A DNA stretch of 64,000 bases, from contig NZ_VDCY01000011.1 of the NCBI RefSeq assembly GCF_006517395.1, forward strand, positions 25,123 through 89,122. The letters are read 5' to 3'. The notes below the pieces were generated by a model. That model had not been told where the DNA came from and made no database searches. It saw nothing but the letters and a program-made list of their open reading frames with translations. Origin of the DNA: Terrilactibacillus laevilacticus (GTDB taxonomy: Bacteria; Bacillota; Bacilli; Bacillales; Sporolactobacillaceae). The position numbers and the translations under genes are program-made. This document shows positions 9,668 through 18,372 of this stretch, piece after piece (the first letter of the stretch is position 1; each line of letters opens with the position of its first letter).

Positions 9668-10061
9668 GTTCTGTTAAATTATTTCGTGGGCAATAATTTT
9701 CAAAGCCAAAAACCCCATAACTGTTTTGGTCTTTGAATCTTTCATAGCCAAAATATCGCTAAAATGTATTTAAACCAGCCAATACAAGTAAAACGGTGTA
9801 ACTGCCTAATCAATCTCTCTTAATGCATACCCTATGAGCAGCAAATAAAGTTTTAGATATCAAGTCAAGACTAGCAAGGAAAACTTTTGAATAGGAATCC
9901 ATGAATCCATGGCATAATAATATCCCCTTTAAAAGAAAATTATTTGAGAACATCAAATGTTTATCTAAAGGGGATACGATTTAAGTATGTTTTTTAGCAA
10001 GATTTCCTATGAAACGAATATTGCCTAAACTAATGTCCTAATTATTACACTGTAATTATAG
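9668..10061. other. 394-bp intergenic with a perfect 11-bp inverted repeat
   Basis: No gene is seen. The region is AT-rich. TATCCCCTTTA (9921-9931) and its perfect complement TAAAGGGGATA (9966-9976) enclose 34 bp. It could be a remnant of an insertion-sequence end or a weak bidirectional terminator between the converging DUF420 gene and PTS operon. Neither reading is proved. Confidence 0.45.
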
Positions 10062-11120
10062 TTAACGATTGAGTTTCTTACTTTCAAGTTTCATATGAAA
10101 TTGTGGATCTTTTGGTCTGCTAGGATCAATTCCTTTCAATTTTGGGACTACTGCACATATTAATTGAATGGCAATAGGATAAACAAATGAATTATATAAA
10201 TAGTTATCGCCACTCTCGATAACAAAATTCTTCTCTTCTTCTAAACCTTCCACCTTAGTACCAATAACATAAATATTATTCGTCCATTCAGATAAAACGT
10301 TAATTAATTTTTCAATCCTTGGGTCATTACTTGGATTCAGAACTATTATAGTTGAATCTTCATTTACGGCGTTATATATACCATGGATAAATTCTTCAAA
10401 TTCATATCCAGTTACCGGGACACGCATGGTTTCAAGTAATTTCAATGCACTTTCTAATGTATCTCCATATAATTCTTTGGTTCCAACAATTCTAATCTCT
10501 TTTGCATGTTTTAGACGATCAGCATTATTGTTTACCCACGTTTCAGCAGAATAATAAACATTTAAGAAATGATCGGCTGTATTTTTTAAAGTTTCTATAA
10601 TTTCATCGTACTCATCTTGATTTAAAGTTCCATTTTCTTGTCCAATAGAAAGAGCAAGAAGAAGTAGATTTAACTTTGTAGAATAGAAACCTTTTGTTTT
10701 TGCACCTGCTTTTTCTTCACCACAAAGAACCGTAAGTATATAATCCGATGGCTCATCAATAAGAGCATTTTCAGCACCTGCCATTGAGGCTACTTTACAT
10801 CCTAGATCTTTAGCCATTTTCATAACATTATATGTTGAGTAACTGCTTCCTCCTTGAGATATACCAACAAATAATGTGTGATTTGCATCACTAGCTAATA
10901 ACTCTTTAGTTATGAGAAAAGGATAGTATGCCTCAACTGATATTCCGCTTATTTCTCTCATTTTTTGTTGAACCTGTGCACCAGAATGGTAACTTGTCCC
11001 TGAACCCGTGATAATAATTCGATTAATATCTTGTTTTTTCACTTCCGCAAACAAATCTCTTGAATTCTCAATTATTAATTTTAATTTTTCCGGTGTTTCT
11101 TTAAGATACTCCGTAATCAT
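10062..11120 (-). CDS. SIS-domain phosphosugar deglycase/isomerase (FrlB/GfrF-like)
   Basis: A 352-residue protein with two SIS domains. The first carries TGSGTSYHSG (about 38-47) and ISQGGSSYSTYNV, the phosphosugar-binding loops; the second begins near RIVGTKELYGDTLE, and EFEEFIHGIYN holds the expected catalytic Glu. It resembles the isomerase half of GlmS but lacks a glutaminase domain, like FrlB and GfrF, which release the amine from phosphorylated Amadori compounds. It is the last gene of the mannose-type PTS operon, 18 bp after IID, so its substrate is presumably the phosphosugar made by that PTS. The exact compound is not known. Confidence 0.8.
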   Translation of the reverse strand: MITEYLKETPEKLKLIIENSRDLFAEVKKQDINRIIITGSGTSYHSGAQVQQKMREISGISVEAYYPFLITKELLASDANHTLFVGISQGGSSYSTYNVMKMAKDLGCKVASMAGAENALIDEPSDYILTVLCGEEKAGAKTKGFYSTKLNLLLLALSIGQENGTLNQDEYDEIIETLKNTADHFLNVYYSAETWVNNNADRLKHAKEIRIVGTKELYGDTLESALKLLETMRVPVTGYEFEEFIHGIYNAVNEDSTIIVLNPSNDPRIEKLINVLSEWTNNIYVIGTKVEGLEEEKNFVIESGDNYLYNSFVYPIAIQLICAVVPKLKGIDPSRPKDPQFHMKLESKKLNR

Positions 11121-11138
11121 CCGTTTATCTCTCCTAAT

Positions 11139-11948
11139 TTATAATATTCCTGCCCAATGGACAATGATTCCAAAAAATATAATAGCGATAGTCAATTTCG
11201 AAATACTAAATTTCTTTCTGATCATCCAAAAAATGACGAGGGTTAATACTAAAGGTAATAAATTTGGCAATATTTGATTTAAAATATCTTGTATAACGAC
11301 CTTAGCACCATTTACATTAAATTTTAATGGGGTTGAAACTTTCAACATCGTAGCTACCATAGCTCCTACAACCACTAGCCCGACGGTGGTTGCAATTGAC
11401 ATAATTTTATCCATTAATCCTTCTTTTTGAATTCTTTCAAGTGAATTGACACCAACGGAATAGCCAAACTTCAAACCGTATATTCTAACTAATAAATTGG
11501 GAACATTATAAAGCAATAAAAAGAGTAATGGACCAATTAAATTACCTTGAGTTGCAAAAGATATGCCAATTCCTGCTGCAATAATTCTCAATGTACCCCA
11601 AAACAACGAATCCCCAATACCTGCTAAAGGTCCCATAAGTGCGGTTTTTACTGCATTTATTGAACTTGTATCAAAATCTTGATGATTTGCATTTTGTTCT
11701 TCCATTGCTGCACTAATACCAGCAATGGTTGGAACAGCAACCGGTGTCGTATTAAAAATTTCTAAGTGTCTTTTGAGTGCCAAAGATTGCTCTTCTTCTT
11801 TGTCATATAGTCTTTTGATAGCAGGAATCATTGTGTAACAGAAACCCAGATTCTGCATCCGCTCATAGTTGAAGGCACCTTGCAAAGCAAATGAACGCCA
11901 TAAAATACTACGCAAGTCTTTTTTTCTTAATTTTTTTTCCTCACTCAA
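11139..11948 (-). CDS. PTS mannose-family component IID
   Basis: Membrane subunit of a mannose/fructose/sorbose-family PTS permease, working with IIC to translocate sugar. The 269-residue sequence has the IID hallmarks: an N-terminal cytoplasmic part with LRSILWRSFALQGAFNYERM, the GPLAGIGDSLFWGT motif near 110-123, and C-terminal hydrophobic segments. Its start overlaps the end of the IIC gene by 8 bp, indicating translational coupling. Substrate cannot be read from the sequence. Confidence 0.94.
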   Translation of the reverse strand: MSEEKKLRKKDLRSILWRSFALQGAFNYERMQNLGFCYTMIPAIKRLYDKEEEQSLALKRHLEIFNTTPVAVPTIAGISAAMEEQNANHQDFDTSSINAVKTALMGPLAGIGDSLFWGTLRIIAAGIGISFATQGNLIGPLLFLLLYNVPNLLVRIYGLKFGYSVGVNSLERIQKEGLMDKIMSIATTVGLVVVGAMVATMLKVSTPLKFNVNGAKVVIQDILNQILPNLLPLVLTLVIFWMIRKKFSISKLTIAIIFFGIIVHWAGIL

Positions 11949-12735
11949 AGTTAATCTCTCCCTCCGTTAAACTATCTGCATCATTCCCTTTTTTTGATAA
12001 CTGATTTCCTTCATTGTTAACGAAAAAGTTTAGGATAATCGCAATACATACTCCCATTAATGCAATAGCCATAACGTCTATTTTTAGGTAGGATGCAGCT
12101 AAAAACCCAATAAAGAAAAAGACTGACATTTTCTTTGAAAATAACATATCCATTAAAAGAGCAAATCCTATAGCTGGAAGAAGATTTCCTGCAATCGTCA
12201 ATCCATCTAAGATAACTTTAGGTACTGCATTTATCAAAGTTGTTACTTTATCTGCACCAAGTAAGATCGCTAAAAACGTTGGCACAAATACACTTAAGAA
12301 AAACAGTACTACCGGAATCCACATCATTAAGGTTACTTTCTTAAAATCTGCCTTTTTAGCATACTTATCTGCTTTGTGAATAAAATAAGTATTAATAACT
12401 CTGACTAAAACACCAAGAGATTGAGCCAATACAGCTATTGGTACGGCAAGAGCTAACGCAACTTCTGGACCTTTACCAGATAATATGGCAAATGCTGTTC
12501 CAAGAACCCCTCCTGTAACAACATCTGGTGGCGTCGACGAGCCAATACCAGCAATCCCCATCCAAATTAATTCGAGTTGGGCACCTATAATGATACCTGT
12601 CTTAAAATCACCAAGTACTAATCCTACCAATGCCCCTAGTACAAGTGGGCGCTCTAACATTAAAACACCAAATATTCTGCCATCTAATATTCCTATTCCT
12701 GCTATTAATCCAAGAAGTAATGCTTGAGTTAACAA
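11941..12735 (-). CDS. PTS mannose-family component IIC
   Basis: Channel-forming membrane subunit of the same permease. The 264 residues include several hydrophobic helices and the family motif region GAQLELIWMGIAGIGS near 51-66. The charged C-terminal tail (about 235-264) is cytoplasmic. It follows the IIB gene after about 100 bp, the widest gap inside the operon, and overlaps the IID gene. Confidence 0.93.
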   Translation of the reverse strand: MLTQALLLGLIAGIGILDGRIFGVLMLERPLVLGALVGLVLGDFKTGIIIGAQLELIWMGIAGIGSSTPPDVVTGGVLGTAFAILSGKGPEVALALAVPIAVLAQSLGVLVRVINTYFIHKADKYAKKADFKKVTLMMWIPVVLFFLSVFVPTFLAILLGADKVTTLINAVPKVILDGLTIAGNLLPAIGFALLMDMLFSKKMSVFFFIGFLAASYLKIDVMAIALMGVCIAIILNFFVNNEGNQLSKKGNDADSLTEGEINFE

Positions 12736-12836
12736 TTTTCTCCCCCCTTTTTAGAATAAAAACAATAATTTATTATTTGTTAATCATTTTGTTCTTGATA
12801 ATTGAACAATAGAATGATAGAAAAACATTGTATACA

Positions 12837-13319
12837 TCAATTTTTTACTAAATCTTTAAATGACTGTTTCTTATCTCTTGGCAATATTCTGAAATCTAAA
12901 TTTATACCTAATTCCTGAATCTCCTTGAAGTTATCAATATCTTGATCACTGACAGCAATAAGATCTGTTAACTTCTTCTTCCCTTCTTCATAGCGCAGCC
13001 CTCCAACATTTATTTCTTTTATGGCACCATTCGAATTTTTTGCTAATTCTAAGGCATCATCTGTGTTTCTAACTAATACGAGTACATTACTTTTTTTCGC
13101 TTCAGAAAATTTACTGATAATTTCCCCAGATTCTTTTACTCCTCTAATATATAACTTCACATTATTTGGTTTAGCTAAATCTAAAGCCATTGCTTTTACT
13201 TTGTCGTTTTTTGCTTCGTCATTAACGACTAAAATGACATTTGCGCTAACAGCAGGTGACCAACCAAACGCGACTTGTCCATGGAGTAAACGTTCATCAA
13301 TTCTGACTAAAGATATCAT
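12837..13319 (-). CDS. PTS mannose-family component IIB
   Basis: Cytoplasmic phosphocarrier that passes phosphate from IIA to the incoming sugar. The N-terminal RIDERLLHGQVAFGW holds the active-site His at residue 13, the equivalent of the family's RlIHGQV signature. The 160-residue length is normal. Its start codon abuts the end of the IIA gene (shared base 13319), so the two are translationally coupled. Confidence 0.94.
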   Translation of the reverse strand: MISLVRIDERLLHGQVAFGWSPAVSANVILVVNDEAKNDKVKAMALDLAKPNNVKLYIRGVKESGEIISKFSEAKKSNVLVLVRNTDDALELAKNSNGAIKEINVGGLRYEEGKKKLTDLIAVSDQDIDNFKEIQELGINLDFRILPRDKKQSFKDLVKN

Positions 13320-13735
13320 TATTCAACAACTCCTTTAAATAGATCATTAATGTACTTTATACCGTTATGTGCTTCTTGAATGCTCTCATTTAAAACTTCT
13401 TTCATGGAGTTAGAGGGTCCAGAAAGAGCGGTGGTTAGAATCATTGGAAGATTGACGCCAGAAACTAAGTGGAACTTTTTATCTTCCGGCTGTCCTAATA
13501 AAATTTCAGAACAAATGTTATTGACACTTCCACCAAATACATCTGTAAAGACAACAAGTTCTTTTTCATTTTCTTTAAAGATTAATTCTTCTAACTCCTT
13601 CTTTCCTGTTTCTCCAGATTTTGATTTGGTCATGCAAAAGTAGTCAATATTATGTCCCTGTCCAATGATTAACTCAACAGTTTCTACTAATGTTTTGGCT
13701 AATTCGCCATGTGTAGCAATAATGATTCGTCTCAT
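13319..13735 (-). CDS. PTS mannose-family component IIA
   Basis: Cytoplasmic phosphocarrier taking phosphate from HPr. The protein starts MRRIIIATHGELAKT, with phospho-accepting His9. The ATG at 13735 (138 aa) is chosen because GGAGGTG lies 9 nt upstream; an in-frame ATG six codons earlier overlaps that ribosome-binding site and is unlikely to be used. A second conserved region, VFTDVFGGSVNN, is present near 65-76. It lies 43 bp downstream of the ROK regulator gene and is the first structural gene. Confidence 0.93.
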   Translation of the reverse strand: MRRIIIATHGELAKTLVETVELIIGQGHNIDYFCMTKSKSGETGKKELEELIFKENEKELVVFTDVFGGSVNNICSEILLGQPEDKKFHLVSGVNLPMILTTALSGPSNSMKEVLNESIQEAHNGIKYINDLFKGVVE

Positions 13736-13778
13736 AATAGAGAACACCTCCATACAAAATTTAAAAATATATAAATTG

Positions 13779-14897
13779 TTAATTACTTTCTACTTGATTA
13801 AACATAAAAGCAATGGCTCCTAATGATCCTGCATTTGCTCCTAAACTTGCAAGTTGTATTTTTGTTTTAATTGGCGTAAGGTTCATAACCATTTCTTGAA
13901 TTTCATTTAGGACCACATCCATTGATTCTGATACATATCCGCCAATAATTACTTTTTCAGGATTTAATAAATTGATCGCATTAGCAATAAAAACAGATAA
14001 TTCAGTGACAAAACTTTCTATAGTTTGAATAACTTCTTTTTCGCCTTGTGAATACTTTTTAAAAAGAATTTCAGGAGAATAACCGCTTTTTTCTAATGCT
14101 GTACCTGATATTTTTGATTCAAATACACCCGGCTGACCTAACATATTAAATTTCTTGTTTTTAATGTCACTTGTGCTAATCTGATAAGCGATTTCTCCAG
14201 CTTGATAGTTATAACCATATACCAGATTTCCGTTTGAAATAATCGCACTTCCGATACTGTGACCAATCTCTATAAAGAAAAGATTTTTTGTACTAGGTTC
14301 TGGATCTAACCACATTTCACCTAAACCAGCACAATTAACATCATTATTTGTGAAGGTTGGAAATGAAAAATAAGGTTTAAACATTTCCCCAATATGAAGA
14401 TTTGTCCAATTAAGAGCTTTTGCTCTGAAGACTGTTTCATTATCTGTTCTTCCTGGAACCCCGATTCCCATACCTATTATTTTTTCCTCTGGTATTTTAG
14501 ATTCTTTAATGCATTCCTTAATAATATTAATAATTTCCATCACATGATTAGTTGATGGAACTTTTTTTCTAAAAACAATGTTACCAACTAAGTCTGTGAT
14601 AATTATTAATATATTTGCTCTGTCAATATCTACTCCAATTCCAAATGCTGATTTTGGGTTAAATCCCAACATTAAAGCAGGTCTGCCACCTCCTTTTACC
14701 GGACTTTGTTCTCCTAACTCGATGACAAATTTTCTATTCAACAACTCATCAACAATAGTTGAAACGGTTGATTTGCTTAATGAGAGTTTTTTGGCGATTT
14801 GCGCTCTACTAATGGGTTGCTCTGTTTTAATCTTTTCTAAAATCAAAGAACGATTAATTTTTTTTATTAAGTCAAGATGTGCAGCTGAATTATTCAT
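13779..14897 (-). CDS. ROK-family transcriptional repressor
   Basis: A 372-residue XylR/NagC-type regulator. An N-terminal winged helix-turn-helix (about 25-60, ISRAQIAKKLSLSKSTVSTI) precedes a ROK sugar-binding domain with GIGVDIDRANILI and GMGIGVPGR. The Cys-rich zinc motif of ROK kinases is missing (MLGQPGVFES in its place), fitting a regulator rather than a kinase. It heads the PTS operon on the same strand and probably controls it and itself. A perfect inverted repeat at 14938-14955, upstream of its start, is a candidate operator. The inducer is presumably the transported sugar or its phosphate. Confidence 0.9.
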   Translation of the reverse strand: MNNSAAHLDLIKKINRSLILEKIKTEQPISRAQIAKKLSLSKSTVSTIVDELLNRKFVIELGEQSPVKGGGRPALMLGFNPKSAFGIGVDIDRANILIIITDLVGNIVFRKKVPSTNHVMEIINIIKECIKESKIPEEKIIGMGIGVPGRTDNETVFRAKALNWTNLHIGEMFKPYFSFPTFTNNDVNCAGLGEMWLDPEPSTKNLFFIEIGHSIGSAIISNGNLVYGYNYQAGEIAYQISTSDIKNKKFNMLGQPGVFESKISGTALEKSGYSPEILFKKYSQGEKEVIQTIESFVTELSVFIANAINLLNPEKVIIGGYVSESMDVVLNEIQEMVMNLTPIKTKIQLASLGANAGSLGAIAFMFNQVESN

Positions 14898-14937
14898 ATA
14901 AAATTCCTCTTTAAAGATTTAGTTCCATGCCTATACT

Positions 14938-14955
14938 AAATATATCCCTATATTT
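14938..14955. promoter_or_regulatory. Candidate ROK operator, 7-bp inverted repeat
   Basis: AAATATA-TCCC-TATATTT is a perfect inverted repeat about 41 bp upstream of the ROK start codon. Its position suits an autoregulatory operator. AT-rich palindromes occur by chance, so this is tentative. Confidence 0.35.
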
Positions 14956-15253
14956 AAAGGCTTGTAATCACTATAATTTAGTTAATCGATTTAATTAGTT
15001 CTATCATTGAATTAATTATAGTATTACATAATTTTTCTGACATTTCAATGTTTTTTTAATAAAAAAACAAAATTTCTTTCATAAAAATAAACTATACTAG
15101 TGTTGTTTTCTTAACTTTAAAAGTAAGGAATTAGCCTATGAATTAGAAGGTAATAGAGGTAACCAATACTGAAGATAGTAGAGCCCCGGAAAGTAAAAAG
15201 ATATATACTAACATACTATTAATTCAATACATTGAATTAAATATAATACAAAA
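14956..15253. other. AT-rich spacer with a second palindrome
   Basis: No gene is seen. AATTCAAT-AC-ATTGAATT at about 15224-15241 is a near-perfect palindrome of unknown role. The PTS operon promoter probably lies in this gap, but no strong -35/-10 pair could be fixed. Confidence 0.3.
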
Positions 15254-15257
15254 AAAA

Positions 15258-15290
15258 CCACAAGAGAATGCTTTGAGCATTCCCCTGTGG
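15258..15290 (-). terminator. Terminator after rpsR
   Basis: A 14-bp stem (CCACAAGAGAATGC with GCATTCCCCTGTGG, loop TTTGA) followed on the minus strand by seven T residues. It ends the rpsF-ssb-rpsR transcript. Confidence 0.9.
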
Positions 15291-15304
15291 GTTCTTTATA
15301 AACC

Positions 15305-15532
15305 TTATTCAGTCGTATATGGAAGTAAAGCCATTTGACGAGCACGTTTGATTGCTACAGTCAAACGACGTTGGTATTTTGCGCTTGTTCCTGTTACACG
15401 ACGAGGTAAAATTTTACCTCTTTCAGAAATAAAACGTTTCAAAAGATCTACATCTTTGTAGTCGATGTATTTAATTTTATTAACTGTAAAGAAACATACT
15501 TTACGACGTTTTCCGCGTCCACGACGTACCAT
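15305..15532 (-). CDS. rpsR: Ribosomal protein S18
   Basis: Small-subunit protein that pairs with S6 on the platform of the 30S subunit. It is 75 residues and basic, with [19 protein letters not shown] and the highly conserved [14 protein letters not shown] and [19 protein letters not shown] blocks. It lies 27 bp after ssb in the standard rpsF-ssb-rpsR operon. Only one Cys (in KVCFF) is present, so it is not the four-Cys zinc form. Confidence 0.98.
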   Translation of the reverse strand: MVRRGRGKRRKVCFFTVNKIKYIDYKDVDLLKRFISERGKILPRRVTGTSAKYQRRLTVAIKRARQMALLPYTTE

Positions 15533-15559
15533 GCCAATCCCTCCTTATTTTATATGATT

Positions 15560-16057
15560 TTAAAACGGCAGATCATCGTCCGAAATATCGATCGGCTTTC
15601 CATCATTTGCAAATGGATCTTCAAATGGAGGATAGTCTTGGTTCGGATGATTGCTGTTGTTATTATTGTTGTTACCGCTATTAGGTGGTCCTTGTTGAGC
15701 AAAGTTATTTCCAAAGTTTCCGCTGCCTTGTTTAGCTCCTTTTGGTTCTAGGAACTGCACGCTGTCAGCGACGACCTCTGTAATATAAACTCTGCGCCCT
15801 TCGTTATTTTCATAACTTCTGGTTTGGATCCTTCCATCCACGCCGGCAAGACTGCCTTTAGTTAAAAAGTTAGCCGCATTTTCAGCTTGTCTACGCCAAA
15901 CTACCACTTGTATAAAATCCGCTTCACGTTCGCCTTGTTGATTCGTAAATGTACGATTCACAGCTAGTGTGAAGTTTGCTACGGCCACACCTGTAGGCGT
16001 ATAACGCAACTCTGGGTTCTTCGTCAATCGTCCAACCAAAATAACTCGATTAATCAT
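15560..16057 (-). CDS. ssb: Single-stranded DNA-binding protein SSB
   Basis: Tetrameric protein that coats single-stranded DNA and recruits repair and replication partners. The OB fold (1-105) starts [21 protein letters not shown] Gly/Asn/Gln-rich linker follows, and the protein-binding tip is DISDDDLPF, the canonical acidic tail. The length of 165 residues is typical. It lies between rpsF and rpsR, as in most Firmicutes. Confidence 0.98.
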   Translation of the reverse strand: MINRVILVGRLTKNPELRYTPTGVAVANFTLAVNRTFTNQQGEREADFIQVVVWRRQAENAANFLTKGSLAGVDGRIQTRSYENNEGRRVYITEVVADSVQFLEPKGAKQGSGNFGNNFAQQGPPNSGNNNNNNSNHPNQDYPPFEDPFANDGKPIDISDDDLPF

Positions 16058-16079
16058 CAGAACCTCTCCCCTATATTAG

Positions 16080-16379
16080 TTATTCTCTTTCGTCTTTGAT
16101 TACCATGAAACGCATTACATCTTCATTGATTTTCAAAAGACGATCAAATTCATTGATGGCTTCGTTCCCAGCCGTTACATAAAGAACTGTATAAACACCG
16201 TTATTTAGATCGTTGATTTCATAAGCTAAACGACGTTTACCCATTTCTTTAACCTCATTGATGACTGCGCCATTATCAGTTAAAATAGCTTGAATTCTTT
16301 CTTTTGTTGCTTTTTCTTTTTCTTCGTCAAGATCTGGACGAAGGATTGTCATGATTTCGTATTTACGCACGATTGTCAC
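16080..16379 (-). CDS. rpsF: Ribosomal protein S6
   Basis: Small-subunit protein that binds S18 and 16S rRNA. The 99-residue sequence begins with [16 protein letters not shown] and contains [21 protein letters not shown], both conserved. It is the first gene of the rpsF-ssb-rpsR operon, with a GGGAGGTGA site upstream and a possible S6:S18-responsive leader. The start is consistent with family length. Confidence 0.97.
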   Translation of the reverse strand: MTIVRKYEIMTILRPDLDEEKEKATKERIQAILTDNGAVINEVKEMGKRRLAYEINDLNNGVYTVLYVTAGNEAINEFDRLLKINEDVMRFMVIKDERE

Positions 16380-16384
16380 CTCCC

Positions 16385-16433
16385 TTTGGACTAAGCGGCT
16401 CCATTACAGAGCAGAGAGTAAGTCTTCTCACTC
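16385..16433 (-). promoter_or_regulatory. Candidate S6:S18 autoregulatory leader of rpsF
   Basis: On the minus strand, just upstream of the rpsF ribosome-binding site, a 7-bp hairpin (GAGTGAG, loop AAGA, CTTACTC) is followed by a GCTC/GAGC stem and a CCG triplet. Known: many bacteria have an rpsF leader hairpin with a bulged CCG that mimics the S18 binding site. The fit here is partial. Confidence 0.4.
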
Positions 16434-16843
16434 ACATTTTGATATTATATCATACTAATTCCCATCAATGCAATGAGAGTTTTATTTAAAAAGTGATGAA
16501 ATTTGAAATTTAAATAAGAGATAGAGACGATTGAATAGGTTGCTTAAGTGGCTTTAAAACAAGTGGTTATAATTAAAAGCGCAGTTGTTAATAGATCGTA
16601 TCTTTAAAAAATATAATTGGATTTTGGGAATGATAGGTAGTAGTGGATGAAAATTGAGGAAAGATTGAATCGTTGTTACAGTCATCTAGTCTGAATCTAT
16701 GTATCACACATCTTATTCACCTCCATTTAACTCTATTATAATAAAAATTTTCAGAAAAATAAAGATAAAATTTAATCATAAATGGGTTTTACTTCTCACT
16801 AATAGAATAATTTATATTTCAATTCTATTAAATTGAAAATAGA
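16434..16843. other. 410-bp AT-rich spacer with an orphan start site
   Basis: No real gene is seen. On the minus strand a TATAAT-like element and a perfect GGAGGTG precede ATG at 16711, but the frame stops after four codons (TAG at 16697-16699). It may be a broken small gene or a chance match. Confidence 0.35.
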
Positions 16844-16882
16844 AATAATCCTTCCCATTCTTCTCCATTAAGAAGGATTATT
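16844..16882 (-). terminator. Terminator after ychF
   Basis: An 11-bp perfect stem (AATAATCCTTC with GAAGGATTATT) with a 17-base loop, just after the ychF stop and followed by a T-rich stretch on the minus strand. Confidence 0.75.
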
Positions 16883-16897
16883 CTCTACTCTATTTAT

Positions 16898-17998
16898 TTA
16901 GACATTAAAACGGAAGTGAATAACATCGCCGTCTTGTACGATATATTCTTTACCTTCTAAACGTAACTTACCTTTTTCCTTTGCCGCCTGAAGTGATCCC
17001 GCTTCCATTAAGTCTTCATAGGAAACGACTTCAGCTCTGATAAAACCTCGTTCAAAATCTGTGTGAATAATACCGGCTGCTTGCGGCGCTTTTGTCCCTT
17101 GATGAAACGTCCAAGCCCTTACTTCTTGTTCTCCAGCTGTAAAATAAGTGGCAAGTCCTAAGAGTTTATAAGATTTTTCGATTAATTGATCAAGTCCTGA
17201 TTTTTTGATTCCAAGTTCTTCCAGGAAATTTTGTTTTTCTTCGCCTTCAAGTTCAGCAATCTCAGACTCAATTCTTGCCGATATAACAACAACTTCTGCT
17301 TTATCCTTCTCTGCAAATGCTTGGACTTGTTTTACATAGTCATTCACATCAGGCGATGCAATGTCATCTTCTGACACGTTAGCAACATAAAGAACGGGCT
17401 TACTCGTTAAGAAATTTAATGATTTGACCGCTGCTTTTTCATCATCGCTTAATTCTACATGCCTTGCAGGTTTTTCGTTTTCGAAAGCGTCTTTCAGTTT
17501 CGTAAGAGCTGAAAATTCTATGACGGCATCCTTGTCCTTTTGTTTAGCTAGCTTTTGGACGCGATCAATACGTTTATTAACGGATTCCAGGTCAGCTAAG
17601 ATTAATTCAAGATTAATTGTCTCAATATCATCAATTGGATCTACTTTCCCAGATACATGCGTGATGTCTTTATCATCAAAACAACGCACCACATGAGAGA
17701 TGGCATCAACCGAACGAATATTAGCCAAGAACTGGTTACCTAGTCCCTCACCCTTACTGGCCCCCTTAACAAGTCCAGCAATATCTGTAAATTCAAATGT
17801 CGTTGGGATAACCTTTTTGGGGTTGTACATTTGAGCGAGCTTTTCTTGCCTTTCATCGGGAACACTCACAATACCGACGTTTGGATCAATGGTACAGAAT
17901 GGATAGTTTGCCGATTCAGCACCAGCTTGTGTTATCGCATTAAAAAGAGTTGATTTACCGACGTTCGGTAAACCCACTATACCTGTTGTTAAACTCAT
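16898..17998 (-). CDS. ychF: Redox-regulated ATPase/GTPase YchF
   Basis: Obg-family P-loop protein that binds ribosomes and hydrolyses ATP. It shows GLPNVGKST (P-loop, about 8-16), the GLVKGASKGEGLGNQF switch region with the EGLGN motif, and a C-terminal TGS domain ending DGDVIHFRFNV. The ATG at 17998 gives 366 residues, equal to the family standard, with GAGGAG upstream; a GTG five codons earlier overlaps that site. It matches yyaF in the conserved order next to rpsF. Confidence 0.97.
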   Translation of the reverse strand: MSLTTGIVGLPNVGKSTLFNAITQAGAESANYPFCTIDPNVGIVSVPDERQEKLAQMYNPKKVIPTTFEFTDIAGLVKGASKGEGLGNQFLANIRSVDAISHVVRCFDDKDITHVSGKVDPIDDIETINLELILADLESVNKRIDRVQKLAKQKDKDAVIEFSALTKLKDAFENEKPARHVELSDDEKAAVKSLNFLTSKPVLYVANVSEDDIASPDVNDYVKQVQAFAEKDKAEVVVISARIESEIAELEGEEKQNFLEELGIKKSGLDQLIEKSYKLLGLATYFTAGEQEVRAWTFHQGTKAPQAAGIIHTDFERGFIRAEVVSYEDLMEAGSLQAAKEKGKLRLEGKEYIVQDGDVIHFRFNV

Positions 17999-18135
17999 CG
18001 AATCACTCCTCACATAACCTTCAGCTATGCTTTCTATTCATCATCTATTGAGGGAAGAGACATGCATCATTCTCTCCCTAAAGAGGTCTTTTACTTTTTA
18101 TATCTTACCTCAATGAATCATGTTATCAAACTTTT

Positions 18136-18330
18136 TTATTCGGATAGAATTCTTTTAACTTTCTTTTGGAACTCTTTCCTTGGCATCATGACACTATGAT
18201 CACATCCGAGACACTTAATTCGAATATCCGCACCTAATCGAATAATTTTCCATCTATTCGTTCCGCATGGATGTTGTTTTTTCATTTCAACCACATCATT
18301 AAGTTCAAATGTCAACTGCGGTTTCACCAT
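18136..18330 (-). CDS. yyzM: DUF951 small protein YyzM
   Basis: A basic protein of 64 residues, found next to ychF in many Bacillales. It has HPCGTNRWKIIRLGADIRIKCLGC, with paired Cys (about 23 and 43) and His arranged like a small zinc-binding fold, and a lysine-rich C-terminus. Its function is unknown; the family is DUF951. The second ATG (18330) is preferred because AGGAG lies 8 nt upstream, too near the first ATG (18336). Confidence 0.88.
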   Translation of the reverse strand: MVKPQLTFELNDVVEMKKQHPCGTNRWKIIRLGADIRIKCLGCDHSVMMPRKEFQKKVKRILSE

Positions 18331-18372
18331 AATCATCTCTCCTTGCCAATCATTTTAAAAAAGATGGATGGA

